Assembly: GCA_012845835.1 (NCBI GenBank)
Contig: JABAKD010000014.1
Coordinates: forward strand, 7,279,074 to 7,343,073
Origin: Undaria pinnatifida
Lineage: Eukaryota; Sar; Phaeophyceae; Laminariales; Alariaceae
DNA: 64,000 bases
Reading direction: 5' to 3'
Shown: in pieces, positions 20,932 through 33,208 of the stretch
How positions within the stretch are numbered: position 1 is the first letter of the stretch
How the letters are laid out: every line of letters starts with the position of its first letter
Notes under the pieces: model-generated
Seen by the model: only the letters and a program-made list of their open reading frames with translations
What the model was told of the DNA's origin: nothing
The model's database searches: none
Made by a program: the position numbers and the translations under genes

Positions 20932-23900
20932 TGCCTATATATTCGTTCGGCGCGCACATACACGAAAATGCCATGTTTTTCTTTTCACTCCTGAGCATTG
21001 GGACAACCTCGGACGTGCGATATAGTCTATATATATCAAAGCTAGCCTACAAAAAAAGCAGGAACGCACGGTAGAGTGCACGGTAAACGCAACACCGATC
21101 TGCAGCTGTGCCCTATGAAGCTGTCTAAGGAAACGATTGGGGGTTAGGAATAGAGGTACAATAGCGTGTAGGGTTAGGGTTTGGCGGTGTGTCTGTCTCG
21201 GCTCTTTCAGCTAAAGATGACCAAAATGTGGCTGCAACCTGTGAGTTGCTAGTAGGCTTTCCCCCTGCCCCCCCGTCAACCCTCACCCCCCCCCAAACCA
21301 ACTCCTCCCCCCCCACGCGGTCCTTGTATTCACGCCATATGTCTAGCATGTGGTGTATAAACACGGGAAGGCATGTACCGGGCGGAAGAAGGGAAGACAC
21401 CCTTTCTCTCCCCTGCGGCATCCCGCTCCCGCCCCGCCGGCTGTGGAAAGTGGGGAGCGGTATCTCTGGCTGGTGTCGTCGTGCGCATGTGTGTACCGAT
21501 CGCGAGACACAGAAGACATGACGCAAAACAGGGTATAGCTCGAGCAACTTTGTTATATGGCGTTTCTTTTCTCTTTTCTTTTGTTTTTGGGACCCACGTA
21601 TAACGACCCCCTCCCCCAAAACAAAACCGAACCATTAAGGAGGTCTTTTCAGAAAGCCTACTACTGTAGTAAGAGCGAGCAACAGCACGGGTATCAACAT
21701 GCTTTGCACCTATCGAAGGTAGCACATGTGGTACCCAGGTCCTTGCAGTGCTGTGCGGACACCCCCCGCCTGCTTGGTGTGGCCGAAGCTGTAACCACAA
21801 CTAGTTAGTCATATTTTTCCGAGATTTTTTTCGTCTGAAGCTACTATGTGATGCCAATAAGTTGCATCGTTGTACGACACGCGTGTTGGCGTGAGAGCAC
21901 TGTTCGCTGTGAAAGTGATATGGTCGGCCGTTTTGTTGACCGCGGCAGAACGCACGCCGGTTTTCTCTATTCAATTCAGAGGAGCTCATATCTCTTATTT
22001 AATGTGTGACTATTAATATTAATGACACAAAGGAGAAACCGTGAGCGAAAATTGAAATTGCAATCTATCTGACGAACAACCCCGTGGGCTTGCAATGACG
22101 CACACGTGCTACGATAAAGGTGCACCACTTTTCTTCTGAGATTCCTCAATTTGGGAGCTTGAAACCTCCCCCAAAAACTGATTTGGAGTAAAATAAAACT
22201 GCTACCGCATGAAAAAATCTCATGGCCTAGGTACACTAACTAACGAGAATCATGAAAAAAGGCCTATTTCCGACGATTTTGTGTTAATAAGGAGCCCCGT
22301 CATTGAGAAACCATTCATTTCAGACGAAAGCTGATACCTCTGTCGTAGCATGCGTCCAATACAAAGCACAACCAGCTTGTTTCCGACGATTTTGAGTCAA
22401 GGTTCCCCGCCATTGGGATAATGTTTACTGTAGGCCGAAAAGTGCTACCCTCTAGTATCAACGCACGGGTCAGAAGTTACGGGTTTCGACGTTTTCGCGC
22501 TCGCGCTTCTGAACCAAAAAAGATACCACTATTAAAAACACTAACACTCGCTGTTGTTGTCGTGTCAATTAATTGGTGGTGCATCCCACACTCAACGCAG
22601 GGCCGGCATCATCTTCAGCATCCATGAGCAAAGCATGACGAGGATGGAGGTGGCATACTTCGGCATTTTTTTTTCTGAATGACGGGACTCCATATTTCAA
22701 CAATCGTCGGAGGGCCGATCTTGTTTCCCACTCTGTGAAAAAAATTTACGCCTAGGCAATGGGCTTTCGTCATCGGGCTCCATTTTCAGTTTAGATAATT
22801 CCAAATGCGTTTTTTTTGTGTGAGGTAAAGAGTAGTGTATCAAGTCAGTCCTGAGCAGCCTCTTCAGAAAAAAAGTGTTGCACTATAACTGTCGTAGCAC
22901 GTGTCGCATACTCTATTACTACTACGATGACTATCTTACTAGTCTATATTACTATTAATACTACTATTACTCGAGGCCGTCGAGAAAAGGGCACTTCTTC
23001 TCGCCTGCTTGATCGCTGTGTATACCCTGCGCTATTTGATTGGCATGTGTGTCGTCTTCATCAGTCTTGACAATAAGCCGTTTTCTTTCTACCAAACGAC
23101 GTAACGGACGTGAAACGAACAGTGCACTCAGGCTACGGCGTGGGAATGCTGAAGCCTCTGCGCGATAAAAGAAATGAAGCCGTGTACCGGGGGGGGGAGA
23201 AGTGACGACAAATGTGACGCACACCTTGTCCACAAACTGAAAAGCAAAGGTGAGATAATAAAGACAAAAAACAACAAAGAAAAAAAAAGACGAAAAAAAA
23301 GGGGGGTGCCATCGTTTTCACTTAATTTGAATGGTGTATAGACCTCTCGCGCGATTTGCTCTTATCAATATAACTCGCTCAAAAACGCGTCCATGCCAAA
23401 TATTTCGTTGGCACAGCGCAACAAACAATACAATCACATGGTACCTTGGTGTGGCGGTGCATATTCTGAAACCGAAAAGCACGGAAGCTCAACGTTGTAA
23501 AAAAAAAATGTGGCCGCCGTCAGTGTAGCATGTACGAGTGGGACTGTAAATATGTTGAGTATGGAGCAGCGTGCTTGTGTTGCCTTCGCAATAAACCGTT
23601 CATCGCACATGAGAGTTCGGTATACCCACTGCTCGTTGGTTCAATTGTCATCGCATGCGATACGCTCGATAAAAGCCAAGCCATGGGGACCGAGAAAGAG
23701 AAACGGGACAGGTATACCACACTTGTGTTTTTTTGCTCGTTTGACACCTGACAAGAGGGACACCATCACACAGCCTCTTGTCGTCCCACCTCATGCCGGC
23801 ACCAATCGCCTGTGTCCACTAGATACCGCTGTAAAATATACTCAGTAGTAGGTAAGAAAAAACACACCGAGTGGCAATAAAAAGAGTCTTCACATTGGTC

Positions 23901-24465
23901 TTTCTTTCACCCTTGCTCTCTTTCTCTTTTCCCATATTTCTCCCTCCCCTCCCCTCCTGCCCTGTCCCTCTCTGTCCGTCTCTCAGGCATGAAACGACAG
24001 AGGTGCACCTACCTTTTATGAGCGACGTCACGACAGATACATACAATACAGCAGAGGAGCTACATACCTCACCAGAACCTGACTCGGGAAAAAAATGAAA
24101 ATGGCATCCCTAACCCGATGAAGAGGCGTTAACGCATGATACCACAACATACCTATACACACAACGACACCCAACTCGGTTGCAAAACACGAACGGTATT
24201 ACAGCGATGTTGGCTAGTTTGCTTGTCTAATTCAGGAGCCTCATCAGCCATGAAACAAGACGTACTGTACCTCTAGCATAGCACGCACCTCCTCCCTTCC
24301 TACATCTCCGTCTTTCTCCTTCTCCTCCCTCCTTCTCCTCTCGCTCTCTCTCTACCCCGCCCCACCTCGTTTAGCATACCAGGTAAAATCACAATAGTCA
24401 GTATTAACAGAAGGCCATGTATCACGTGGCAACCGATGTTGCTGCTCCTTCGGTCCGGGCTAGGG
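20932..24465. other. Junction region A/B without a supportable gene
   Basis: Aligns with 42.0-45.4 kb. Contains a single-copy TAGGGTTAGGGT motif (21,170), C-rich tracts (21,260-21,330), a MITE (22,097-22,356), poly-A/T runs and a segment at 22,980-23,240 conserved with 43,815-44,050. None of the short ORFs is preserved between copies. Confidence 0.55.
22097..22356. mobile_element. MITE, 260 bp, GACGCA…TGCGTC ends
   Basis: Inverted ends GACGCACACGTGCTACGA and GACGCATGCTACGA, CAAT repeated on both sides (22,093-22,096 and 22,357-22,360). Unit B has the empty site (CTTGCAATACAAAG near 43,204). A relative lies at 251-507. Isolated ends of the same kind (GGACGCATGCTACGATAGAGG) occur at about 2,396 and 46,378. 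Confidence 0.75.
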
Positions 24466-24539
24466 TCAGTAGCCCACCCGTGACGCAGCTAATCGCGATT
24501 ATCATGTCGTCTCCATCATCTGCAAGTGCCATCAACGGG

Positions 24540-24955
24540 TTGGGGGGGGTGGGGGGTACGGGAAGAGGGGGGGGGGGGCGTACTCATTTCATGCATAGCC
24601 GTAGTCTTGAGCCTATACTTCGAAGTATGGTATACCATAGCCGCTTCTAGGGGGGGGGTAAGGGGCGGCCGGGGGGAGAAAGAGGTGAAAAGAGAGGGAC
24701 GAAGGGGAGGTAAGGGGGGGAGGGGTGCAAGGGGGGATGGGGGGAGGGGTGTAAAGGGTGGGGGGGAGGGAGATGCATGGGTGGGTGGGTGGGTGGGTGG
24801 GTGGGCGAGGATGCAAGAGGGGGTGGAGGGAGGGATGTAAGAGGGCGGTAGAGGGGTGACTCTAAGGGGTGGGGGAGGGTGGGGCTCAAAGGGGGGTGGG
24901 GGCAGCGGAGTCAAGGGGATGAGCGGAAGGCAAGGGAGTGGAGGCCGGGGGCGGT
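24540..24955. repeat. G-rich block (C-rich intron 4 tract), unit B
   Basis: Runs of G and GGGTGGGTGGGT microsatellite (24,779-24,806) on the plus strand, ending beside the acceptor of the last pseudogene exon. High G-quadruplex potential. Antisense proline-rich ORFs here are composition artefacts. Confidence 0.75.
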
Positions 24956-25096
24956 AAAACATCGGGTCAGTGCGTACTGCGGCTGCTTATGGCTTGTGAA
25001 ACACCACAGCTGCAGCAGAACAATTTTTTTCAGCTTGTTTGCTTTGATGAATCGACGAAGAAAAAGCGGAAAGCCTCTATCAACGGCGGGAGGGAG

Positions 25097-25126
25097 AAAG
25101 GAAGGAAGGAAGGAAGGAAGGAAGGA
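25097..25126. repeat. (GAAG)n microsatellite
   Basis: About seven perfect GAAG repeats, absent at the matching places in A and C. Confidence 0.9.
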
Positions 25127-26369
25127 TAGATGGATCGTGCGAAGAAAGCAGCCACCATAAATCGAACGCCTACAAAGCGCGACACGAAGAGGAGGAACAC
25201 TAACCAACAAAATCGTCCACAGAAACCAATCTACCCGGGGGAACAAAGCGCAACCAAAAAAAGCCCTACATAAGAAGCAAATAAAAACAAAAAATGAAGG
25301 GAAAAGGGAACGCAATGGCTCAGTGAGCAGGCTAAAAACCCTGAAGAACTGCAACAAAAAAAATGGGTACAAAATACTTGGGATTGTCGTCGGATACTTC
25401 TTTCGGTCGTACAAGGGTTAATTAAGGTTTGGCGATTGGGCGACGTGACAGCCATTACACAGAAGATGCTGCAGACCAAGAAAAGGTTGTCCCTATGGTT
25501 CACTGGCTAAAAATGCTATGGTATCCCCCCTCCCCCGTAGCGGCGTTACTATTTATCATAGCACTCTTGACCCCGTTTTGCCTGGCAAGCGTATCGCCTA
25601 CCTGAATGAACGATTCCGCCCCCCCGTAAGTCAGAAGGCATCCAACGGACAGCATACGACTATTGATAGTCACAGAGACGCAACACCCCAGCAACCCTCG
25701 TGTGAGTGAGTGACCAGTACAAAGCCAGAGTCAACTATCATTGTGTAGGAGAAGCCGGTCCCTTGATCTATACTGCCCAATCCTACTGTACTAGTTCCGT
25801 CGCTTTCATCTACTTTTCAACAAACACGAAGCTGCAAGAGCGGGCAACTGTTCTTTCGAGCGCATGCGACTTTCGAAGCTACAGGGGCAAAAAACAAAGG
25901 GACCCCCCTTCCGACATGGCTGAATACCTTTATTACTTTAGCCAAGTGCGTTACCTCCAATCTCGGGTAATTCGATGCCACTCGACGCCCTCATGCCTCC
26001 CGCTTGAAACTCCACCGTCAACAGCTGGCCTTATAGAAACCTCTCTTTGTCGCCTCCACGTCCACATCCTCCTGCTGCATGCGATGCGAGCGAAAAGAAG
26101 GGCGCCGCGATAAGGACATACGACGAGACAGACAAGTAGAACCACCGATTGCTATTAGTACCATGAAGAGGTAAAATGCTAGCCAGGGGTGTCTGAAACC
26201 TGGTGCTGAGGTCGGCACTTACGGGTTTTAACCCGAAATCAGCGCTCTCCGGCATCTAGCGGTCATGTCCGCCAATAAGTTGATGTCAAATAACGTGCTC
26301 TGCTGCTTTGCTGCTGGAAAAAATTTAGGGGTTCCGTTGAATACGCAGGCGTTTGTATTTAGAGGATAC

Positions 26370-26720
26370 TTCGTAGGGGAGGCGAAAAAATTACTACCGT
26401 TGCCCGAGTGCCCTAGCCGACGAGTTCGGTACCGGTGATGGTAAAAATGTAGGGGTTCCGTTCAATGCGGAGGCGTCTTCATTAAGAGGATAGGAGAGGC
26501 GAAAACATTACTACCGTTGCCCGAGTGCCTTAGCCGACGAGCTCGGTACCGGCCATAGCCCGGTCATAACCGGCGTCGGTTATAATAACCGGCATCGGTT
26601 ATAATAACCGCTTATAACCGATATCGACCATAAACCTGTTATAAACGGTATCCGTTATAATATTCGGGATACAACCGGTACACGGGTTCATCACCGGGAC
26701 CAGGTTATAGACGTCCCTGA
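26370..26720. repeat. Intronic degenerate direct repeat, unit B
   Basis: Two copies of the GACGAGTTCGGTACCGG module followed by ATAACCGG variants; counterpart of 4,185-4,500. Confidence 0.6.
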
Positions 26721-27249
26721 TGTCATTTTGTATATATATATTTTTTCAGGAGACCGTACCATCGAACACATATGAAAGAACAACTATTCTCACCGATTCT
26801 TGCATGGAGAACACACCGCTGGAGTTTGAAATTCGAGCTTTCGTCATTTTAAGGGTCTGCTTTACTGCCGCTACTGCTGCCTCCACTACTTATCATAAAT
26901 GCTTGTACTACTGCTGCTACTGTTGCACGAAATCCGCTTGATTCACATAATTAACCTAGACTTTCGTGTTCCTGCACGGCGTCCGTGTGCTTTCTGTCAA
27001 ATATATAAAACAGTGAAAAAAGGTAATACAGCGCCCACCGCAAAAGAAAGCACAGATCACGAGCGAATACGGTTCGCGCACCTCGGGCACCGGAACGACG
27101 AGCTGCACCCTTAGCTTCATCTTCGCGTAGACCCCAGGAAAGTTGTCGCTTATGGAAGGGATAGAGTTGAACTCAATGGTGTTTCGCCTGGCCCCGAACA
27201 CGCCGAGGTTCCCTTAGCGCAGTAGAAGGGCTTCAGCGACGAGGTTTCG

Positions 27250-27370
27250 TGTGGGAGGGGGCGGGGCGGGAGCGGGGAGCGGTAGAGGAGGGGGGCGTGG
27301 CAGAGGAAAGGCGTGGGGGGAGAAGGCTGGATCGGATGGGAGAGGGGAAGGGGGACTGGAATGCGAGCGA
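27250..27370. repeat. G-rich block (C-rich intron 2 tract), unit B
   Basis: Counterpart of 4,985-5,145, close to the mutated exon 3 acceptor of the pseudogene. Confidence 0.65.
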
Positions 27371-27691
27371 TGCACGAACACATTGAGGGCTTGGTTCGGA
27401 GTGCCACAATGTTTGCGATGGGTAGCAGGGGATAGGGGATGCGTCCGAACTGCAACGCAAGTACCTGTACGACACTCGTGCTGTTTTTAGACAATCAGGG
27501 CTTTTCGCGGGTCGGGTCGGGTCGGGTCGTGTATGGAACGAGCTTTGTGTAGCATGTACAGCATGTTCTCCACCCACATACTACACGAGATAAAGCACCA
27601 GATGTACAGGAGTAGTTCGAGTTTTGAGGTGGTCCGCACATTTTTCGCGGATTTTCCAAAACGCGCTGCGAAGCCGCCCTTGAGTCAGAGC

Positions 27692-28343
27692 CTAAGGGTC
27701 GTTCCTAACGAAGCCATCATTTCGTTTTTTGCCGAAAGTTTCGGATTTTCCCGAAATTATTTCGGGAAAAACCTACATTTTTCACCCCCGAAAAAGCTGG
27801 CCTTCAAGTTTTGCAGTTTTTTTTAGGGAAAAAACTAAAATTTAGGTACAAGGGTGTAGAGGATTGGGCAGCGGCACGGCTCGAGCTGTGCCACCACTCG
27901 CGAGCACACGAGACTGAGCAAGGTCGTTCCCAAGGTCATTGGCAGGTTATGGCTGATCGCAGAAGGCGCAGTGAGCTTCTGAGCTCACGTCGTCGACTTG
28001 ACAAAGTGATCGCACCGAGGCGGCCGACCGAACGAGCTCGCTGACGGCAACAACTGAGACTTTTGTCACGTTGGGCGTTGTAGTGCGACGAGTTGGGGAT
28101 GGATTTCACTCTCCAAGGCACCGACACGTGCCTACGAGTAAGGCCGACTCCACTGGGACAACCACGTGGGTGTCTTCCGCGAGCGTTGCTGCTATAGTGA
28201 CGGTTCTGTGCCGGGTGGACGATTGTTTTGCGAGCCAAATGAGGCTCGTATTCGTGAAGATTCAACTTTCGCAGATTTCGGTAAAATGCCGAAAATTCAT
28301 CAAAAACTGAAGCGCTGCACGTATCGTTACAACCGACCCTTAG
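27692..28343. mobile_element. Candidate TIR element, 652 bp, CTAAGGGTCG ends
   Basis: Left end CTAAGGGTCGTTCCTAACGA; the right end, read on the other strand, is CTAAGGGTCGGTTGTAACGA. No convincing target duplication flanks it (GTCAGAGC versus CGTGGGTT). Interior has TTTCGGGAAAAA-type words and no transposase ORF. Confidence 0.5.
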
Positions 28344-28354
28344 CGTGGGTTAGG

Positions 28355-28612
28355 GTTGCTTTTCTTGTCTTTTCTTTTCTTCCCTTTCCTTTTTCGTTTC
28401 TCGCTTCCTTTATCTTTTCTCTCCTTTTACACACTTTTCTTTTCTTTGATTCTTTTTTTCCAATTGACTTGCGTTTGTCGTGCGTATGCGTAGTGATAGG
28501 TACTACGTGCAATATATACGTGGTAGTCTTTCTTGGGTGGCAAGCGGTATAAGTCGGTTTTTCCAGGCGCGAGCAGTGACTTGATTATGCGAGTTAATGT
28601 GAGATCAACAAC
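28355..28612 (-). repeat. Retroposon-like family member, internally deleted
   Basis: On the minus strand a (GTT)n start, then sequence encoding YRLPPKKDYHVY and YHYAYARQTQVNW, then a GA-rich tail. It lacks about 200 bp present in the copies at 50.2 and 60.2 kb. Host or element origin unknown. Confidence 0.5.
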
Positions 28613-30122
28613 AACAACAACAACAACAAGGGCTACATTTGGGTTGGTTGAACGCCCTCTCGTGCTATGCCCTCTCGAGATTCGTAAAACAAAAGCACAA
28701 AAGCACAGAAAACAGCCTACAGCCGTCTGCAAAGTTAAATGTATCCGGTGTTTTACCTGGTACCTGGGTATGACTTTTGTGGGTGGAGGTCGGTAAAGGC
28801 ATCATCCACCTATCCACCTGGTATGATTTGGGGTTGAGACCGGCAAAGGCACCTCCAGTACCACGGTATCTTTCATACGTGCAATGAATGCATGCGTACA
28901 GAAAACGACACCGGTGATGCTGGTACGCTTTATCAAATCCCAAAACGATCACCCACTTTATCACCGGGGTACGTTGAATATCCTCCCCCGGATTAAAATA
29001 AACCGGGGGGAGAAGTTTTCGGATGCACCAAACATTATCACCGGGGGTGTGGTATACCTCGTCATATACGGTAGTTCTACGTGCAACAGAACAGCAACAA
29101 TCAGCACCTAAAGATATATTATCCTAGTAATAGTGGTATTGATACTATAGAACACACACCACAACACTGACCGTATTTTTTATTCGTGCTTTTCGCTTTT
29201 ATTGTTTTCTGGGTAGCTTTTCTTCCCCCCCGCCTGTGTTCCTTAGCCCTCTTTCTTTCCATTTTCCCTTTTTTGTTTCTTCCATTTTATTCGTTTCTTT
29301 CTTCCTTGCAGTAGTTTGGTGTGGTGGCTTGCTTGCTTGCGTCTCGCCCTCGTACTCACTGCGTTTGGCGTTGCACGGCCACTACATATCTGTCTTGTAG
29401 TTTGTGACCACAGAGCTTCCCGGCTGGATTGTGCTTTCTCTCAATTTTCTCTTGCTTTATGGAAACTACGGGTTTCGACTCGTGAAGTCATGGTACACAT
29501 TCCCAGTTCCAGGGGAGAAGACACTTCCATACCAGGTAATAATTTCGCCTGCTGGGGGCAGCGCTGATTAAGAAAGGGATTGCAACCCTTGAGTAGATCC
29601 GCGGTAGATGAACTTCGGATTGTGCTCATATTGCAGCAGTACATGAACACCATACGCACCATAACAAAAAGCTTTTAATGGCAGGCAGCGCTGACCGCAA
29701 ACCTCAGTAAGTGGTTATGGTACGAACATCTCTGATCTAGTCAGTTGCTGTGGTGTACGGAGCACATGTACGTGGTGTTGTATCGTCCCTCTAGGAGAGG
29801 CGCAAGCATGGATGCTGATACTGGTACTGGTTGTGCAGGATGTAGGTGGGCGGAAAGAACAGACAGAAGACACGAGTCATACTACCAGGTACCAGGTACT
29901 GCTGCACAACACTGGTATCAATAGCACTTTCTTTGTGCATGAATTCGTGTTTCTCACCTCGAGCGCTTCTGGTCGGCCAGCTGTCGCCATCCTCGGTGCT
30001 TTGCAGTGCCTGCCGAATCCAGGAGTCGTTGGTGTGGGAGGGAGCCGGAAGCTCTCAACAGCAGTGGTCGTCGCTGAGACAGCGACAGTCAGCAGCACGG
30101 ACAAAACTTCAGGCCGCCTCAT

Positions 30123-32671
30123 GATGCATCATACATGGCGGTGTGTCTCACTTTTTGGTACTGTATACTTTTCGCCTCCCCGGTCCCCGGTACTGTACGG
30201 CCTTCGAGGCTTCGCCGTTCCCAAGAAAATAAACTTTCTCTAGTTTGTATATTTCCTTTTTTTCGGGTTAAAGTTCAAGTAATTTGTACCCATGTCGGGA
30301 GTGCAGTGCTAAATAGGTACGCGGGTACGCCTGATGCGCGTGTACACACACAACAGACAGAACACACACACGTCTTCTGAAAACGATGAGTAAATATGTA
30401 AACATGGACGCAAACATGCTACTCGCGTACGTGCAGCAAATTGCTTCGATTCTCGCGGGCGTGTGAAGTCATCGCGGTGTCTGCAGTGTGTCGTCTCCAA
30501 GCCGCAACGTCGTGGTGTTGCAAGCCGCAAGCGCAACGTCGACCCGTTGCAACGTCGCTCGTCGCTACACCAAAAACGATGGGAGAAACGAACCGTTCGT
30601 GATTGAACCGCATATTTCTCTGCACTCCGCACTCTGCGCTCGGCGCTCTGCGGTCCTCGACTGCTCTGCAGTCTACTGCGGTTCTGCAGAATAGCTGCTT
30701 GCACGAGTGCTGCAGGTGTATACTCGTAGCTCGGTAGCTGTATATAGCTCTGCAAATGCGATACTCGTAGATATAGTCGCGTAAAAATAGATGGTTGACG
30801 GTGTGTCGTGGTACGTCGTAGGCCGTACAACGAGTACGTCGCATAACTTCGTGACGTCACAGCAGTGTGGTGTCAGCTAGTGTCCAGCAGTCAGCCATGA
30901 GGTAAGCCCTCTTAAACCAATCTCATGTACCAGTTGTGTCTCGATGTCTTCAGGGAACACGCTAGGGAGGCCAACACAAGGCAAGCACGGAAATGTACGA
31001 GGGACAGCAGTCTAGACAGAGAGGTAGGCCTCATCAACACGGAAGATCCAAGATCTCCAAATAAAAAAGGAAACATTGAACAGAAAGGAAAAAAAAAAAT
31101 GCCTAGGGGGTAGCCCAAAGGACACGAAGCCTCTCCCCTCTCTCACCACGGGTATAGCAGTACAGCTAAGCCTATATGATACGCGGTGTCGTCGCCATTC
31201 AGCGATGAAACAATCAAGCCCTCACCAACAACAGCACATCGCATGCAGCATGCATGCTTTCTGAAAGCAACATATGCGCAGGGTCCGGGATCCAGGGGCA
31301 CGCATTCATGTACCAAACAAACCAAAGTTGCGGGTGCTTTGGTACAAATAATAGTGATTGCTACAAGATTACTATATTATTATCATACTTGTACATACCC
31401 AGCACACATCGCAAGGAGATGTATGTGACCATGCAATGCCAAACGCACCTGGGTACGAACGTCCCAAACACCACAGCAAGCACCATAGTCCAAACCTCTC
31501 ACCTTCTAAAATGTGCCCTCCCGCAGAAAGGGTCAACTCTCCAACTTGTCAAGCTCCTCGGTATTCCTGTTTTGCCTCCCTCCCTCTCGCTAGAGATGAG
31601 CCGTGCCACAGATGACCGAGCGGAGCGTACCACATTGTCAACGCCCCGAGAGATGACCGTAATCATGAGAGGCACACGTAAAAGACGCCCAACCCGCGCT
31701 ACCGCATGCATGCTGTCCCTGTAAGCCTGCTCGATACTACTATACAATCGTGGACCTGTGTGCGTGCGGTGCCATCTACCAGGGCCCCAGGACCATATTA
31801 TTAGTAGCGTTTGCCCCTAGTTTAGTGTGGTGGAAATCGATTGCCACGACCTCGTCCTACACAGTATAGCGTCGCGCACTACCCCGGGATAGTTTGGGCT
31901 CCCCCTTTAGCGCGGTTCATGCTTCCTGGCAAGGCACAGCACTAACTAGCGAGGATGCACGCTACTCTACCTTGTATCAGATGGGCCAGGCGCATGCACG
32001 TGCCGTCTGTCGTGCTTCGAAGTTCGATGGTAAAAGTAACTGGGGGCTACTGAGAAGGCAAGTCACCCATAAAGCGCCAGGATATGTCTCTAACATACCA
32101 AATACAGCATAGCTTTACGTTAGACTCTTCGCAATATAACGTCATGAAGTGCTCCTAACATACCAGTTACAGTATTAAAAGCGTCAACGATATGACTCCC
32201 TACCATATACCATCCAAGTACCTAGATTTATGTGTGTTGTATGCGCCAAAACATTCGTGTTGCCCCTGCTGCTGCTGCTTTTTTGTTGTTTTGTTTGCAT
32301 ATTCTTTTCAAAAATGTTAATGTTGTCGAATTCACGATCTGCGACAGACTAATGGGCGCGAAGCTATAGATAGTTTCTACAAAACCCAGCTAGATGTGAT
32401 TGGCCCAAAAACAAAAATGATGGGCGAGCGGGAACATCTGCGAGATGAACGAGGAGTTCCAACGTTTTGGCGTTTTGGCCGTGGAAACCATGTGGGTCCT
32501 GATCACGTGGGCACCAGCTCGCGCGTTCTACGTGACCACAACTCGATCGATACCCCGTGCCAATCCACCTGGCAAAGGAGAAGGCTTGAGAGATTTTCGC
32601 ACGCGTTCTTGCGCGCTCTACTACTTGACGTCCCCCCGTTGTTCTGCGCTTCTTCCTTTCGCGCCACGGCA
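30123..32671. other. Shared upstream region between the two divergent genes, unit B
   Basis: Aligns with 8.3-11.0 kb of A. Contains the GCAACGTCG cluster and the conserved but non-coding-looking segments noted for A. No gene supported. Confidence 0.6.
30504..30557. promoter_or_regulatory. Cluster of GCAACGTCG motifs, unit B
   Basis: Three exact copies (30,504-30,512; 30,533-30,541; 30,549-30,557) upstream of the decayed Lin0512 copy, in the same arrangement as unit A. Confidence 0.45.
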
Positions 32672-33208
32672 ATGACGTCGACATCCGCAACTAGCAACGC
32701 TGCCTTCATCAGCGAGGCTAGACCTTTTCTGTTTGTTTTTAGGGCCGGGACACAGCAACCCGAACAGACTACCCAACTCCAGCTGCAGAGCGACACTTCA
32801 GAGGCAACCCAAGCCGAGCTCGCTCCTGCCAGCTGCATCGGCAGCACCGGCACAAGCAGCACAGCGTCAGAGGAGTCCGAGGGTTCATCACCCGCAACTA
32901 GCAGCGCTGCCTTCATCGGCGAGGCTAGACCTTTTCTGTTTGTTTTCAAAGCCGGGCTGCAGCAACCCGCCGAGACTACCCAACAACAGCGGAGCGACAC
33001 TTCGGTAGCAACCCAAGCCGAGCTCGCCCCTGCCGGCTGCACCAGCAGCACCAGCATCAGCAGCACTGCACCAGAGGAGTTCGAGGGCTCATCATCCGAC
33101 CTGCAAAAGTACAGGCAAGACGATTGGCAGCCCTGCTGTGCTGTTCCGTGTTCTGTCATGACAGCGACATTGGCAGTTGGGGCATTTCAAGAGCAGTTTG
33201 CAAAATAG
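32672..33208 (+). CDS. Ser/Thr-rich ORF with an internal repeat; likely 5' exon of the acidic-protein gene, unit B
   Basis: 178 codons from ATG at 32672, collinear with 11043-11576 and carrying the same two SEARPFLFVF-containing repeats; one Leu-Gln pair is inserted in frame. The candidate donor at 33,109 (CAAAA|GTACAG) and acceptor ending at 33,490 give the same 382-nt intron and phase 2 as in A. The strong-looking donor of A at 11,697 (CTCT|GTAAGT) reads ATAAGT here, so it is unlikely to be the one used. Confidence 0.6.
   Translation: MTSTSATSNAAFISEARPFLFVFRAGTQQPEQTTQLQLQSDTSEATQAELAPASCIGSTGTSSTASEESEGSSPATSSAAFIGEARPFLFVFKAGLQQPAETTQQQRSDTSVATQAELAPAGCTSSTSISSTAPEEFEGSSSDLQKYRQDDWQPCCAVPCSVMTATLAVGAFQEQFAK

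Larger units (their letters stand above)
1..23917. repeat. Tandem segmental duplication, unit A
   Basis: First of three diverged copies of one segment. Position 1 matches 23,918 in unit B, and the acidic-protein gene at 11.9 kb matches 33.5 kb. The offset falls from about 23.9 kb to 21.6 kb because A carries private insertions, including hAT-like elements at 2.95 and 6.93 kb and a miniature LTR-like element at 5.74 kb. The phase of the unit is arbitrary since the left edge is cut by the window. Gene order and strand are the same in all units. Confidence 0.9.
27441..29047. mobile_element. Composite insertion private to unit B
   Basis: Sequence with no counterpart in A or C at this place; it replaces the exon 2 region. 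It contains a (GGGTC)4 tract (27,511-27,528), a TIR-bounded block (27,692-28,343), and a copy of the retroposon-like family also seen at 50.2 and 60.2 kb (28,355-28,612). The outer ends show no clear target duplication, so it may be several nested insertions. Confidence 0.55.
24466..30122 (-). pseudogene. Lin0512-family gene, unit B copy, heavily decayed
   Basis: Minus strand. Exon 1 (30122-29958, 55 codons, signal-peptide-like) is intact with its GTGAGA donor. Exon 2, which should carry the LFVEVGFGNDQHGQD block, is missing: unit B has a deletion there next to an inserted block (27,441-29,047). Exon 3 equivalent is 27193-27082, but its acceptor reads TTCGG where A and C have TTCAG. Exon 4 (26071-25955) is one base short and runs into an in-frame TGA. 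Exon 5 (24519-24466) has one extra base before the VTVGY terminus. Five independent lesions make this copy non-functional. Confidence 0.85.

Noticed and set aside
24516-24962. Pro-rich minus-strand ORFs in the G-rich block (also 1064-1531)
   Set aside because: Intronic C-rich tract. Only the last 17 codons before 1064 are real exon sequence.
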